This document shows positions 25,147 through 33,566 of a DNA stretch of 64,000 nt, in pieces. Source of the DNA: Flavobacterium aquaticum (GTDB lineage Bacteria; Bacteroidota; Bacteroidia; Flavobacteriales; Flavobacteriaceae); contig NZ_QLMI01000009.1 of the NCBI RefSeq assembly GCF_003259835.1, forward strand, positions 19,005 through 83,004, read 5' to 3'. Position numbers and translations under genes: made by a program. The notes below the pieces were generated by a model, which saw only the letters and a program-made list of their open reading frames with translations, ran no database searches and was not told the origin of the DNA. The stretch's first letter is position 1; the number at the start of each line of letters is the position of its first letter.

Positions 25147-26322
25147 TTACTCTTTTCTATATTTCTTCGTTTCTTCAAAAACGTGTTCTAAAATTTTAGC
25201 GTCTTCTTCTGTGAATTCTACATGACGGCGACTCATTACAATTTTAGCGGTTTCGAAAGCTTTTTTAGTGATATAAGTAGTAAATCCTGAAGCGCCTCCC
25301 CATGAGAAACTTGGCACAAAATTTCTTGGAAATCCAGATCCAAAAATATTCGTTGAAACTCCAACCACTGTTCCCGTATTGAACATGGTATTGATACCAC
25401 ACTTACTATGATCTCCCATCATTAATCCACAGAATTGCAAACCTGTTCTGGCAAAACCTTCGGTTTCATAACTCCACAAACGCACTTCTTCGTAGTTGTT
25501 TTTTAAATTGGAATTATTCGAATCGGCTCCAATGTTACACCATTCTCCTAAAACGGAATTTCCTAAAAATCCATCATGTCCTTTATTAGAATACCCGAAT
25601 AATACAGAGTTATTCACTTCGCCACCAATACGGCAATGTGGTCCAACAGTTGTTGCTCCGTAAACTTTCGTAGCTAATTTCACTTGTGCTTCTTCGCACA
25701 AAGCAAATGGTCCACGAATAACCGAACCTTCCATGATTTCAGCATTTTTTCCGATGTAAATTGGACCTGTAGAAGCGTTTAAGGTAACGAATTCTAACTT
25801 CGCTCCTTCTTCAATGAAGATGTTTTCAGGTGCAATTACGTTGACGCTTTTTGGAATGGGTTGGGAAAATCTATCTTCTGTAAGTAATTCAAAATCTTCA
25901 CGAATGGCAGCATCATTCTTTGCGAAAATATCCCAAGTATTCTCTACTCGTAAAACCTCACCTTCATATTCAATTAATTCATATTCATCAAAATCTATAT
26001 CTTCTTGTGTATCATTTGTATGAAAAGCGATGATTTCTTCTCCAAAAAGAATTGCTTCTTTAGGATTCAAATTTTGAACCATATCAATTAAAATCGGATT
26101 GGGTAAAAACGAAGCATTAATCATAATGTTTTGTTCCATTTCTACCATCGGATATTTTTCCATCAAATACTCTTCGGTAAGCGTGGTGGTGGTATATCCT
26201 AGATATTTTTCCCACTTTTCGCGAATTGTTAAAATTCCGATACGAATATCAGCAACTGGACGAGTAAAAGTAAAAGGAAGTAACGCATTGCGAACGGTTC
26301 CGTCAAAAAGTATATAGTTCAT
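25147..26322 (-). CDS. Bacteroidota alternate GlmU (UDP-GlcNAc pyrophosphorylase/acetyltransferase)
   Basis: This 391-residue protein belongs to the alternate GlmU family of Bacteroidota. It opens LFDGTVRNALLPFTFTRPVADIRIGI, an atypical nucleotidyltransferase start, and from about residue 190 is a left-handed beta helix of hexapeptide repeats (IYIGKNAEIMEGSVIRGPF, NNSVLFGYSNKGHDGFLG). It probably makes UDP-N-acetylglucosamine for peptidoglycan, replacing standard GlmU. That role is established only by family annotation and pathway completeness. It has its own -7 box, and its 3' end abuts a long inverted repeat. Confidence 0.85.
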   Translation of the reverse strand: MNYILFDGTVRNALLPFTFTRPVADIRIGILTIREKWEKYLGYTTTTLTEEYLMEKYPMVEMEQNIMINASFLPNPILIDMVQNLNPKEAILFGEEIIAFHTNDTQEDIDFDEYELIEYEGEVLRVENTWDIFAKNDAAIREDFELLTEDRFSQPIPKSVNVIAPENIFIEEGAKLEFVTLNASTGPIYIGKNAEIMEGSVIRGPFALCEEAQVKLATKVYGATTVGPHCRIGGEVNNSVLFGYSNKGHDGFLGNSVLGEWCNIGADSNNSNLKNNYEEVRLWSYETEGFARTGLQFCGLMMGDHSKCGINTMFNTGTVVGVSTNIFGSGFPRNFVPSFSWGGASGFTTYITKKAFETAKIVMSRRHVEFTEEDAKILEHVFEETKKYRKE

Positions 26323-26364
26323 TATGTTGAATTGTTAAAGTGATGCATTGTTTAAAACAATACT

Positions 26365-26372
26365 CAAAAGTA
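26365..26372 (-). promoter_or_regulatory. -7 box of the alternate glmU gene
   Basis: TACTTTTG on the minus strand fits TAnnTTTG, 42 bp upstream of the start codon. Confidence 0.5.
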
Positions 26373-26393
26373 GGAAGATTTAGGCAATAAAAA

Positions 26394-26415
26394 AAGCCTC
26401 ACCTAAGTGAAGCTT
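26394..26415 (-). terminator. Terminator of rpmE2
   Basis: On the minus strand AAGCTTCAC pairs with GTGAGGCTT around TTAG, with a G-U pair present only on this strand, and a T tract follows. Confidence 0.85.
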
Positions 26416-26440
26416 TTCTCTATCTTGAAAAAGCGAAAAA

Positions 26441-26692
26441 TTATTTAGCTTTTTTAGCGTATTTGCTGTTGAATTTATCGATACGACCTGCAGTATCAAT
26501 AAGTTTAGATTTACCTGTGTAAAAAGGGTGAGACGTTCTAGAAATCTCCATTTTGAAAACTGGATACTCAACACCTTCGTGAGTAATAGTTTCTTTAGTT
26601 TCTACTGTAGATTTAGTGATAAAAACATCCTCATTAGACATGTCTTTGAAAGCAACTAATCTGTAATTTTCTGGGTGAATACCTTTTTTCAT
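26441..26692 (-). CDS. rpmE2: 50S ribosomal protein L31 type B
   Basis: This 83-residue protein is L31 of the large subunit, beginning MKKGIHPENYRLVAFKDMSNED and including SHPFYTGKSKLIDTAGRIDKF. It has no cysteine at all, so it is the zinc-independent type B form. In species with both forms type B is often induced by zinc starvation through Zur, but I see no obvious Zur operator here and it may be the only L31 in this genome. It is monocistronic with a near-consensus promoter and a strong terminator. Confidence 0.96.
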   Translation of the reverse strand: MKKGIHPENYRLVAFKDMSNEDVFITKSTVETKETITHEGVEYPVFKMEISRTSHPFYTGKSKLIDTAGRIDKFNSKYAKKAK

Positions 26693-26800
26693 TTTGTAAA
26701 TCTTTTATTAAGCGATTATAACTTGTTCCGCGGCTTTATTTCTATAAAGGTGTAAACATTTTATAACCTTTTGGTTTATAAACTTTTTTATTTGAGAGTG

Positions 26801-26830
26801 CAAAATTACATTTAATTTTTAATTTACCAA
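26801..26830 (-). promoter_or_regulatory. Full promoter of rpmE2
   Basis: On the minus strand TTG (26828-26830) is followed after 19 bases by TAATTTTG (26801-26808). The leader of about 100 bases contains a possible TTATAACC/GGTTTATAA hairpin. Confidence 0.72.
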
Positions 26831-26886
26831 TGTTTCTGTAACTTTTTTTTATTTTTTAACTCTTATATTACAACGATTAGAATTCT

Positions 26887-26894
26887 TATATTTG
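26887..26894 (+). promoter_or_regulatory. -7 box of the DUF4199-glycosyltransferase operon
   Basis: TATATTTG fits TAnnTTTG and lies 25 bp before the DUF4199 start codon. Confidence 0.6.
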
Positions 26895-26919
26895 TAAATT
26901 AATTAAACCAGAACAAACT

Positions 26920-27459
26920 ATGAACGAAATTATCAAAAAAAACGGAATTAACTTTGGTATTACATTAGGTGTATTAGGTATCGCATCTCAAATGATTGTG
27001 TATGCAATGGGAGGTATTTCTAAAGAAAATGCAATATTAAATTCAATACTTCAATTTGTGTTTTGGCTAGCTTTCCTAGCAATAAGAATTGTTCAATGTA
27101 ACAAAACAAAAAAAGAGTTTAACGGTTTTATTTCTCTAAAAGAATTATTTACAACACTAACAGTTACTGTAATTATTGGAATCTTGATTTCACAATCATT
27201 CACTTTTTTATTCAATAATTTTATTGATGTAGAATACGGAAATGCCATGAATGAATTCATGAACGAACAACAGATTGTAGCTCAGAATGCTATGAAAAGC
27301 TTCACAAAAGTTACTAGTGAAGACCTAAAGAAAATTGCAGAAACTAATAATTTTTCCATATTAAATATTCTACAAGGAACATTGATTGCTTTTTTACTTT
27401 CATCAGTTATGAACTTAATTTTAGCAGCAATCTTCAAAAAAAATCAACCTGTATTCTAA
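26920..27459 (+). CDS. DUF4199 membrane protein
   Basis: This 179-residue protein matches the DUF4199 pattern of Bacteroidota: two N-terminal membrane segments (about residues 12-30 and 40-58), a third after KEFNGFISLKELFTTLTVTVIIGI, a charged central region (MNEFMNEQQIVAQNAMKSF), and a final hydrophobic segment ending IFKKNQPVF. Function is unknown. In this group it often sits directly before a dolichol-phosphate-mannose-synthase-like glycosyltransferase, as it does here with a 4-bp gap, so a role in cell-envelope glycosylation is a reasonable inference. Confidence 0.85.
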   Translation: MNEIIKKNGINFGITLGVLGIASQMIVYAMGGISKENAILNSILQFVFWLAFLAIRIVQCNKTKKEFNGFISLKELFTTLTVTVIIGILISQSFTFLFNNFIDVEYGNAMNEFMNEQQIVAQNAMKSFTKVTSEDLKKIAETNNFSILNILQGTLIAFLLSSVMNLILAAIFKKNQPVF

Positions 27460-27463
27460 ATAA

Positions 27464-28411
27464 ATGAATTTATCCATAGTTATCCCATTATTAAACGAAC
27501 AAGAATCGTTACCCGAATTACACAATTGGATTGTGAAAGTAATGCAATCGCACAACTTTTCCTACGAAATCCTATTTATTGATGATGGTAGTACTGATGA
27601 ATCTTGGAATGTTATTCAAAAATTATCTAATCAAAATTCAAATGTAAAAGGAATCCGTTTTCTTAGAAATTACGGAAAATCACAAGCCTTACATGCTGGT
27701 TTTGCAAAAGCTCAAGGTGATGTAGTAATTACCATGGATGCCGATTTACAAGATAGTCCAGATGAAATTCCAGAATTATTCCGTTTAATTAAAGAAGATA
27801 ATTATGATTTGATTTCAGGTTGGAAGAAAAAGCGTTACGATTCGGTTGTAGCAAAAAATATTCCGTCTAAATTATTCAATTGGGCAGCTAGAAAAACGTC
27901 TGGTGTTCATTTAAATGATTTCAATTGCGGATTAAAAGCATACAAAAATATTGTCATCAAAAACATAGAAGTTTCAGGCGAAATGCACCGCTACATTCCT
28001 GTTTTAGCAAAAAATGCTGGATTTGGGAAAATCGGTGAAAAAGTCGTGATTCATCAAGCTAGAAAATATGGAAGTTCTAAATTTGGGATGAGCCGTTTTA
28101 TCAATGGCTTTTTAGACTTGATTACGATTTGGTTTTTATCAACCTTCGGGAAGCGACCTATGCACCTTTTTGGATTATTAGGTTCTATAATGTTTATCAT
28201 TGGATTTTTATTCGCGTTCTACTTAGGAATCGACAAATTATTCATCAACACTACAGGAAGATTAATCACCGAAAGACCACAATTTTACTTGTCGTTAACC
28301 GCAATGTTAATTGGAACACAATTATTCCTAGCCGGATTTTTAGGTGAAATTATCCTACGAACCAAAAACAACGAAGAACGTTATAAGATTAGTGAGGAGC
28401 TGGGAGTTTGA
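27464..28411 (+). CDS. Family 2 glycosyltransferase (DPM1/GtrB-like)
   Basis: This 315-residue protein has a GT-A domain with NLSIVIPLLNEQESLPEL, FIDDGSTDESW, and the metal-binding DADLQDSPDEIP. Two C-terminal membrane segments follow (about 233-255 and 270-292). This layout is that of polyprenyl-phosphate sugar transferases such as GtrB, ArnC and DPM1. It would move a sugar from a nucleotide donor to a lipid carrier at the inner membrane; the sugar is not known. It is co-transcribed with the DUF4199 gene. Confidence 0.92.
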   Translation: MNLSIVIPLLNEQESLPELHNWIVKVMQSHNFSYEILFIDDGSTDESWNVIQKLSNQNSNVKGIRFLRNYGKSQALHAGFAKAQGDVVITMDADLQDSPDEIPELFRLIKEDNYDLISGWKKKRYDSVVAKNIPSKLFNWAARKTSGVHLNDFNCGLKAYKNIVIKNIEVSGEMHRYIPVLAKNAGFGKIGEKVVIHQARKYGSSKFGMSRFINGFLDLITIWFLSTFGKRPMHLFGLLGSIMFIIGFLFAFYLGIDKLFINTTGRLITERPQFYLSLTAMLIGTQLFLAGFLGEIILRTKNNEERYKISEELGV

Positions 28412-28457
28412 AGTTGAGAGTAAAACAGAATTATTAACTTTTTAAATTATATACGCC

Positions 28458-28958
28458 ATGCAAAAATTAGAGATTATTACACAAAAAATTTATGAAATTA
28501 GAGGTCATAAAATAATGCTGGATTTTAATCTTGCAGAACTTTATGAAACTGAAACGAGAATTTTAAAACAAGCTGTTAAAAGAAATATTGAAAGATTTCC
28601 AGAAGATTTCATGTTTGAATTAACTGAAAGCGAAATTATTTTATTGGTGTCACAATCTGTGATACCATCAAAAAGTAAACTTGGAGGCGCCAAACCTTAT
28701 GCGTTTACAGAACAAGGTGTTGCAATGCTTTCAAGTGTTTTAAACAATGAAAAAGCTATAGAAATAAATATAGCAATAATGAGAAGCTTTGTTTCTTTAA
28801 GAAAATTTGCTTTAACATATGAAGAGGTAACCAAAAGGCTCACAGAAGTTGAACAAAAATTTCCAGAAATTTACAAAGTATTAAATTATCTGATGGATAC
28901 GCATCAGAAAAAAACAGAACAAAAAGAAAGAAGCAAAATTGGCTTCAAAAAGAAATAA
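28458..28958 (+). CDS. ORF6N-domain protein
   Basis: This 166-residue protein begins with an ORF6N domain (about residues 8-95: IYEIRGHKIMLDFNLAELYETETRILKQAVKRNIERFPEDFMFELT, and GGAKPYAFTEQGVAMLSSVL). A helical C-terminus follows. ORF6N is a DNA-binding domain first described in phage and large-virus antirepressor-like proteins, and it is common as a lone chromosomal gene in Bacteroidota. There are no other phage genes nearby. It is wedged between envelope-sugar genes and ends 4 bp before the phosphohexomutase, so it may have been inserted into an operon. Its target is unknown. Confidence 0.9.
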   Translation: MQKLEIITQKIYEIRGHKIMLDFNLAELYETETRILKQAVKRNIERFPEDFMFELTESEIILLVSQSVIPSKSKLGGAKPYAFTEQGVAMLSSVLNNEKAIEINIAIMRSFVSLRKFALTYEEVTKRLTEVEQKFPEIYKVLNYLMDTHQKKTEQKERSKIGFKKK

Positions 28959-28962
28959 GAAT

Positions 28963-30690
28963 ATGCATATCGAACAAAATATTTTAAACAAAGTAAACGA
29001 GTGGTTAACCCCAACATTTGACGAAGCAACTCGAAACGCTATAGAAGAAATGATGACTTCGGCTCCAAAAGAGTTAGAAGAAAGTTTCTATAAAAACTTA
29101 GAGTTTGGAACAGGCGGAATGCGCGGTGTTATGGGTGTTGGAACCAATCGTATCAACAAATATACATTAGGTAAAAACACGCAAGGATTATCGGATTATT
29201 TACACAAATCGTTTCCAAACGAACAATTAAAAGTAGCAATTGCTTACGATTGTCGCCATAACAGTGATACCTTAGCTAAAGTAGTTGCAGATGTTTTCTC
29301 TGCAAACGGAATTCACGTGTATTTGTTTTCGGATATGCGCCCTACTCCTGAATTATCATTTGCCGTTCGTTATTTGAATTGCCATGCAGGAATTGTGTTA
29401 ACAGCTTCTCACAATCCACCAGAATACAACGGATACAAAGTATATTGGCAAGATGGCGGTCAATTAGTTCCACCACAAGATGCTGAAATTATCAAAGTAA
29501 TCGAAGATTTAAAATACAGCGATATCAAATTCGAAGCGAATAACGATTTAATTGAATATATCGATGCTGAAGTAGACGAAGCTTTCGCAAAATCAACAGT
29601 TGAAAATGCAAGTTTTAACACGCCAGCAGAAGCTAAAGCGAATTTAAAAATCGTTTATACTTCTTTACACGGAACTTCGATTAAAGCGATTCCAAACGTT
29701 TTAGCAAAGGCAGGTTACACCGATGTAAATATCGTTCCAGAACAAGCGGAGCCTAATGGTGATTTTCCAACCGTAGTTTCTCCAAATCCAGAAGAACCAG
29801 AAGCGTTGTCGATGGCAATTGCTTTAGCTGAGAAAATTGGTGCGGATATGGTAGTTGGAACAGATCCAGATTCTGACCGTTTAGGTGTTGCTGTTCGTGA
29901 TTTAGATGGAAAAATCAAATTATTGAATGGAAACCAAACAATGGTTATCATGACGGCTTTCCTATTAGAACAATGGAAACGAGCTGATAAATTCCAAGGA
30001 AATGAATTCATTGGTTCAACCATAGTTTCTACGCCAATGATGTTAGAATTAGCAGCAGCTTATGATGTGGAATGTAAAGTAGGATTAACAGGATTCAAAT
30101 GGATTGCGAAATTTATTAAAGATTTCCCAAATCAGAAATTTGTGGGTGGTGGCGAAGAAAGTTTTGGTTTCATGGTTGGTGATGCCGTTCGTGATAAAGA
30201 TGCGGTAGCCGCAATTTTATTAGTGAGTGAAATTGCAGCTCAAGCTAAGGCTTCTGGAAGTTCGTTATATCAAGAATTATTGAATTTATATATTGATTTT
30301 GGTTTCTATAAAGAACATTTGATTTCGATTACCAAAAAAGGAATTGAAGGTGCTAACGAAATCAAACAAATGATGATTGATTTACGCGAAAATCCAATGA
30401 AAGAAATCAACGGACAACGTGTGATTTGCATTGAAGACTATCAAGCTTCAAAAGGAAAAGATTTTATGAATAACGAAGAATTTGAAATTAATATTCCTAA
30501 ATCTAACGTATTGATTTACTATTTGGAAGATGGAAGTAAAATCTGCGCTAGACCAAGCGGAACCGAACCTAAAATTAAATTTTATTTCAGTGTAAATGGA
30601 GTTTTAGATACCATTGAAAGCGCAAAATCAGTAGAAAAAGAATTGGATAACAAAATTGCAGAAATTATTTCGGCAATGAAATTAAACTAA
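28963..30690 (+). CDS. Phospho-sugar mutase (phosphoglucomutase/phosphomannomutase family)
   Basis: From the ATG at 28963 (MHIEQNILNKVNEWL) this is a 575-residue alpha-D-phosphohexomutase of the PgcA/YhxB type. The phosphoserine loop is LTASHNPPEYNGYKVYW, the metal-binding loop is GTDPDSDRLG, the sugar-binding loop is GGEESFGFMVGD, and the phosphate-binding loop is ARPSGTEPKIKFY. It interconverts hexose 1- and 6-phosphates for glycogen, envelope sugar or central metabolism. An in-frame ATG at 28939 lies within the ORF6N gene and is less likely. The next gene follows with no spacing. Confidence 0.94.
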   Translation: MHIEQNILNKVNEWLTPTFDEATRNAIEEMMTSAPKELEESFYKNLEFGTGGMRGVMGVGTNRINKYTLGKNTQGLSDYLHKSFPNEQLKVAIAYDCRHNSDTLAKVVADVFSANGIHVYLFSDMRPTPELSFAVRYLNCHAGIVLTASHNPPEYNGYKVYWQDGGQLVPPQDAEIIKVIEDLKYSDIKFEANNDLIEYIDAEVDEAFAKSTVENASFNTPAEAKANLKIVYTSLHGTSIKAIPNVLAKAGYTDVNIVPEQAEPNGDFPTVVSPNPEEPEALSMAIALAEKIGADMVVGTDPDSDRLGVAVRDLDGKIKLLNGNQTMVIMTAFLLEQWKRADKFQGNEFIGSTIVSTPMMLELAAAYDVECKVGLTGFKWIAKFIKDFPNQKFVGGGEESFGFMVGDAVRDKDAVAAILLVSEIAAQAKASGSSLYQELLNLYIDFGFYKEHLISITKKGIEGANEIKQMMIDLRENPMKEINGQRVICIEDYQASKGKDFMNNEEFEINIPKSNVLIYYLEDGSKICARPSGTEPKIKFYFSVNGVLDTIESAKSVEKELDNKIAEIISAMKLN

Positions 30691-32538
30691 ATGGACGAAA
30701 ATTTTAAAAAGATAATTCCGTATTTAAAACCGTATAAAAGTAATGTTATACTCAACATTATTTTTAACATTTTGTATGCGCTTTTCAGTACATTGTCATT
30801 CATTTCATTAATTCCAATGTTGGATGTATTGTTTAAAGATGCAGAAAAAATCGTTGAAGAACCAGTTTATACAGATATTTGGGACATTACTTCATATGGT
30901 AAAGATTATCTTTATTATTACATTACCAAGTTAACAGAAGAAAACGGTGCACAATACGCACTCTTATTAGTAGTTTGTATTGTAATTTCAACGTTTTTAT
31001 TGAAAAACCTTTTTAATTATCTTGGATTAAACTATTTAACTATTGTAAAAAATGGTGTCTTAAAAGATTTGAGAAAAAATATGTTTGATAAAATCATCCA
31101 ACTTCCTATTTCGTATTATTCCGAAAAGAGAAAAGGTGATGTTATGGCTAGAATGTTGGGCGATATTAATGAAGTCAAAAATTCTTTTTTCTCAATTTTA
31201 GAATTGGTAGTAAAAGAACCTATGACGATTCTTTTTACTATTGGAGCTATGATTTCAATTAGTTTTAAATTAACACTTTTTGTATTTGTTTTTATTCCAA
31301 TTTCTGGATTTGTTATTTCGAAAATCGGTAAAAGTTTAAAATCAAAATCAGGCAGAGCGCAACAAGAAAATGGTTATTTGATTTCGGTTGTAGAAGAAAG
31401 TTTAGGAGGATTAAAAGTGGTAAAAAGTTATAATGCTGAAAAAAATATTATTTCAAAATTTAATGATTCAATCAACAGATTATTAAAACTTTCCATCAGT
31501 ATTGAACGCAAAAACAATTTAGCTTCTCCGATGAGTGAATTCATGGGAATTGTCGTAATTGCGATTTTACTTTGGTACGGAGGAAACATGGTTTTAGTTG
31601 ATAAATTAGCAAATGGCGAACCTATTCTTGAAGGATCAAAATTCTTAGCTTACATGGGATTGGCTTATAATATTCTAACTCCAGCTAAAGCGATTTCGAA
31701 AGCTTCGTATCAAGTTAAAAGTGGTTTAGCAGCTGCAGAGCGTGTATTCGAAATTTTAGAAGTTGAAAACACAATTACAAACAAAACTGATGCAGTCGTA
31801 AAAACTTCTTTTGAAGATAAAATAGCTATTGAAAATATCAATTTCAGATATGCAGAAGAAAATGTATTGAAAAACTTCTCTTTGGAAATTCCGAAAGGAA
31901 AAACGGTGGCATTAGTTGGGCAATCTGGTTCTGGAAAAAGTACTATTGCCAATTTATTGACACGTTTTTATGATGTTCAAGAAGGAACCGTAAAAATTGA
32001 CGGAATCGACATTAAAGATATGACGTTAGAATCGCTACGTGATTTGATGGGATTGGTTACGCAAGATTCGATTTTGTTTAATGACACCATTAAAAATAAT
32101 ATTCGTTTAGGGAAAGAAGATGCAACAGATGAAGAAATTATTGCGGCTTTAAAAGTGGCTAATGCTTACGAATTCGTAAAAGTTTTACCAAACGGAATTG
32201 AAACTAACATCGGTGACGCAGGCGGAAAACTTTCGGGCGGACAAAAACAACGTTTATCGATTGCTCGTGCCGTTTTGAAAAATCCACCAATCATGATTTT
32301 AGATGAAGCAACTTCGGCTTTGGATACCGAAAGTGAAAAATTCGTTCAAGTTGCTTTAGAAAACATGATGCAAAACCGAACGTCAATTGTAATTGCGCAC
32401 CGTTTATCTACCATTCAAAAAGCAGATAAAATTGTGGTAATGCACAAAGGTGAAATCTTTGAACAAGGAACACACGATGAATTATTAGCTTTGAATGGAA
32501 CGTATTCGAAGTTGGTGATGATGCAGAGTTTCGAGTAA
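30691..32538 (+). CDS. MsbA-like ABC exporter (permease-ATPase fusion)
   Basis: This 615-residue half transporter has an N-terminal membrane domain of about six segments (residues about 15-345) and a nucleotide-binding domain. The latter has Walker A GQSGSGKST, the signature LSGGQKQR, Walker B IMILDEATSALD and H-loop VIAHRLST. It should form a homodimer. Relatives flip lipid A core (MsbA), other lipids, or drugs; lipid export is the most likely role in a Gram-negative cell but is not proven. Its ATG follows the mutase stop codon directly, so the genes are tightly coupled. Confidence 0.9.
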   Translation: MDENFKKIIPYLKPYKSNVILNIIFNILYALFSTLSFISLIPMLDVLFKDAEKIVEEPVYTDIWDITSYGKDYLYYYITKLTEENGAQYALLLVVCIVISTFLLKNLFNYLGLNYLTIVKNGVLKDLRKNMFDKIIQLPISYYSEKRKGDVMARMLGDINEVKNSFFSILELVVKEPMTILFTIGAMISISFKLTLFVFVFIPISGFVISKIGKSLKSKSGRAQQENGYLISVVEESLGGLKVVKSYNAEKNIISKFNDSINRLLKLSISIERKNNLASPMSEFMGIVVIAILLWYGGNMVLVDKLANGEPILEGSKFLAYMGLAYNILTPAKAISKASYQVKSGLAAAERVFEILEVENTITNKTDAVVKTSFEDKIAIENINFRYAEENVLKNFSLEIPKGKTVALVGQSGSGKSTIANLLTRFYDVQEGTVKIDGIDIKDMTLESLRDLMGLVTQDSILFNDTIKNNIRLGKEDATDEEIIAALKVANAYEFVKVLPNGIETNIGDAGGKLSGGQKQRLSIARAVLKNPPIMILDEATSALDTESEKFVQVALENMMQNRTSIVIAHRLSTIQKADKIVVMHKGEIFEQGTHDELLALNGTYSKLVMMQSFE

Positions 32539-32544
32539 ATTAGC

Positions 32545-32590
32545 ACGCGGATAAAACGGATGCTTCGCAACGCTAATTTAAACAGATTTT
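32545..32590 (+). repeat. 46-bp direct repeat, copy 1 (after the ABC exporter stop codon)
   Basis: Starts ACGCGGATAAAACGGATGC and ends AGATTTT, 6 bp after the exporter stop. It is about 76% identical, without gaps, to 33350-33395, which lies 7 bp after the next stop codon. Together they bracket the DUF2971 gene. Confidence 0.75.
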
Positions 32591-32640
32591 GCTCTTTGAG
32601 GAATAATTTTGATTTTTGAACTTGTAATTGAACTTTAAAA

Positions 32641-33342
32641 ATGTACATAAACCATCCAAATATCACTTTACCCGATGACAATGAAACCATTGTTTGGAAA
32701 TATTTGGATTTGTCTAAATTTTTAGACATGTTGTTGTCGCAACAGTTGTTTATGTCGCGTTCGGATAAGTTTGAAGACCAATATGAAGGCACCTTTTCAG
32801 AACCTACTTTTGAAGAAATAAAGAAAATTGCCGCTAACAATCCAAAGTTTTTAGATTACTATAAATCACATCGCGAAAAAGTAGTGATTAGCAGTTGGCA
32901 CATTAACGAATATGAATCGTTTGCTATGTGGCAGATTTTCACTCAAAATACAGAAGGTTTAGCGATTCAAACTACAATTGGCAGACTAAAAGAAGCTTTA
33001 CAACCTGAAAGACAAACCGAACAATATATTGGCGCTGTAAATTACATCGATTACAAAAAAGAGTTTATTCCGTTTGAAGATACATTCTTTCCGTTCTTAT
33101 TTAAACGTAAAAGTTTTCAATACGAAAGAGAAATTCGTATTATTTCAGACGTTTCGGCTAATGGAATGAAAATCGACAACGGATTAAAAGTAGATGTAAA
33201 CTTGAATCAATTAATCGAAAAAATATATATTCACCCTAAAAGTGAAAACTGGTACAAAAAATTGGTAATTGAATTGGTTTCTAAACTAGGATTTGATTTT
33301 GAAATTGAAAAATCGGATTTAGAGAGTGATATTTTGATTTAG
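32641..33342 (+). CDS. DUF2971 domain protein
   Basis: This 233-residue soluble protein matches DUF2971: an early WKYLDLSKFLDMLLSQQLFMSRSDKFEDQYEGTF, a central VVISSWHINEYESFAMWQIFTQNTEGLAIQTT, and FKRKSFQYEREIRIIS. The family is widespread, sporadic and often near defence or mobile genes; its function is unknown. The gene lies between two 46-bp direct repeats and is followed by a REP-like palindromic region, so it looks like a gene acquired at a repeat-rich spot. Base composition is not visibly different from its neighbours. Confidence 0.85.
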   Translation: MYINHPNITLPDDNETIVWKYLDLSKFLDMLLSQQLFMSRSDKFEDQYEGTFSEPTFEEIKKIAANNPKFLDYYKSHREKVVISSWHINEYESFAMWQIFTQNTEGLAIQTTIGRLKEALQPERQTEQYIGAVNYIDYKKEFIPFEDTFFPFLFKRKSFQYEREIRIISDVSANGMKIDNGLKVDVNLNQLIEKIYIHPKSENWYKKLVIELVSKLGFDFEIEKSDLESDILI

Positions 33343-33349
33343 AGTTGGA

Positions 33350-33395
33350 ACGCGGATGAAACGGATGCATTGCAGCTCGGATTAAGTCGGATTTT
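33350..33395 (+). repeat. 46-bp direct repeat, copy 2 (after the DUF2971 stop codon)
   Basis: Starts ACGCGGATGAAACGGATGC and ends CGGATTTT. It has the same length and phase as copy 1 at 32545-32590. Confidence 0.75.
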
Positions 33396-33410
33396 CTTTC
33401 ATTATTTTAA

Positions 33411-33563
33411 TGTCGTCCCTATGGGACTTTATTTCTATTTTACTTTATTGTTACCAAAATATCGTTCCTACGGAACTTTATTTACTTTGGAATTTAAAAA
33501 TGCTGTTAGGCATGAAATATTGGTAAAAAAATCAATAGCAACTAAAATCCCGTAGGGATGACA
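33411..33563. repeat. REP/MITE-like element with three related palindromes
   Basis: Terminal arms TGTCGTCCCTATGGGA (33411-33426) and TCCCGTAGGGATGACA (33548-33563) are inverted repeats with two mismatches. Each arm contains a 13-bp palindrome (GTCCCTATGGGAC, ATCCCGTAGGGAT), and a third, GTTCCTACGGAAC, lies at 33464-33476. The element fills the space up to 3 bp from the stop codon of the minus-strand lipoprotein gene. A short open frame inside it is not a gene. Confidence 0.7.
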
Positions 33564-33566
33564 TTA

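Noticed and set aside
26693..26800. Riboswitch or zinc-responsive element in the rpmE2 leader
   Set aside because: Only a weak imperfect hairpin is visible and no palindromic Zur-like site could be recognised.
33370..33555. 61-residue open frame after DUF2971
   Set aside because: It is composed of the 46-bp repeat and a palindromic REP-like element, so it is not expected to be coding.
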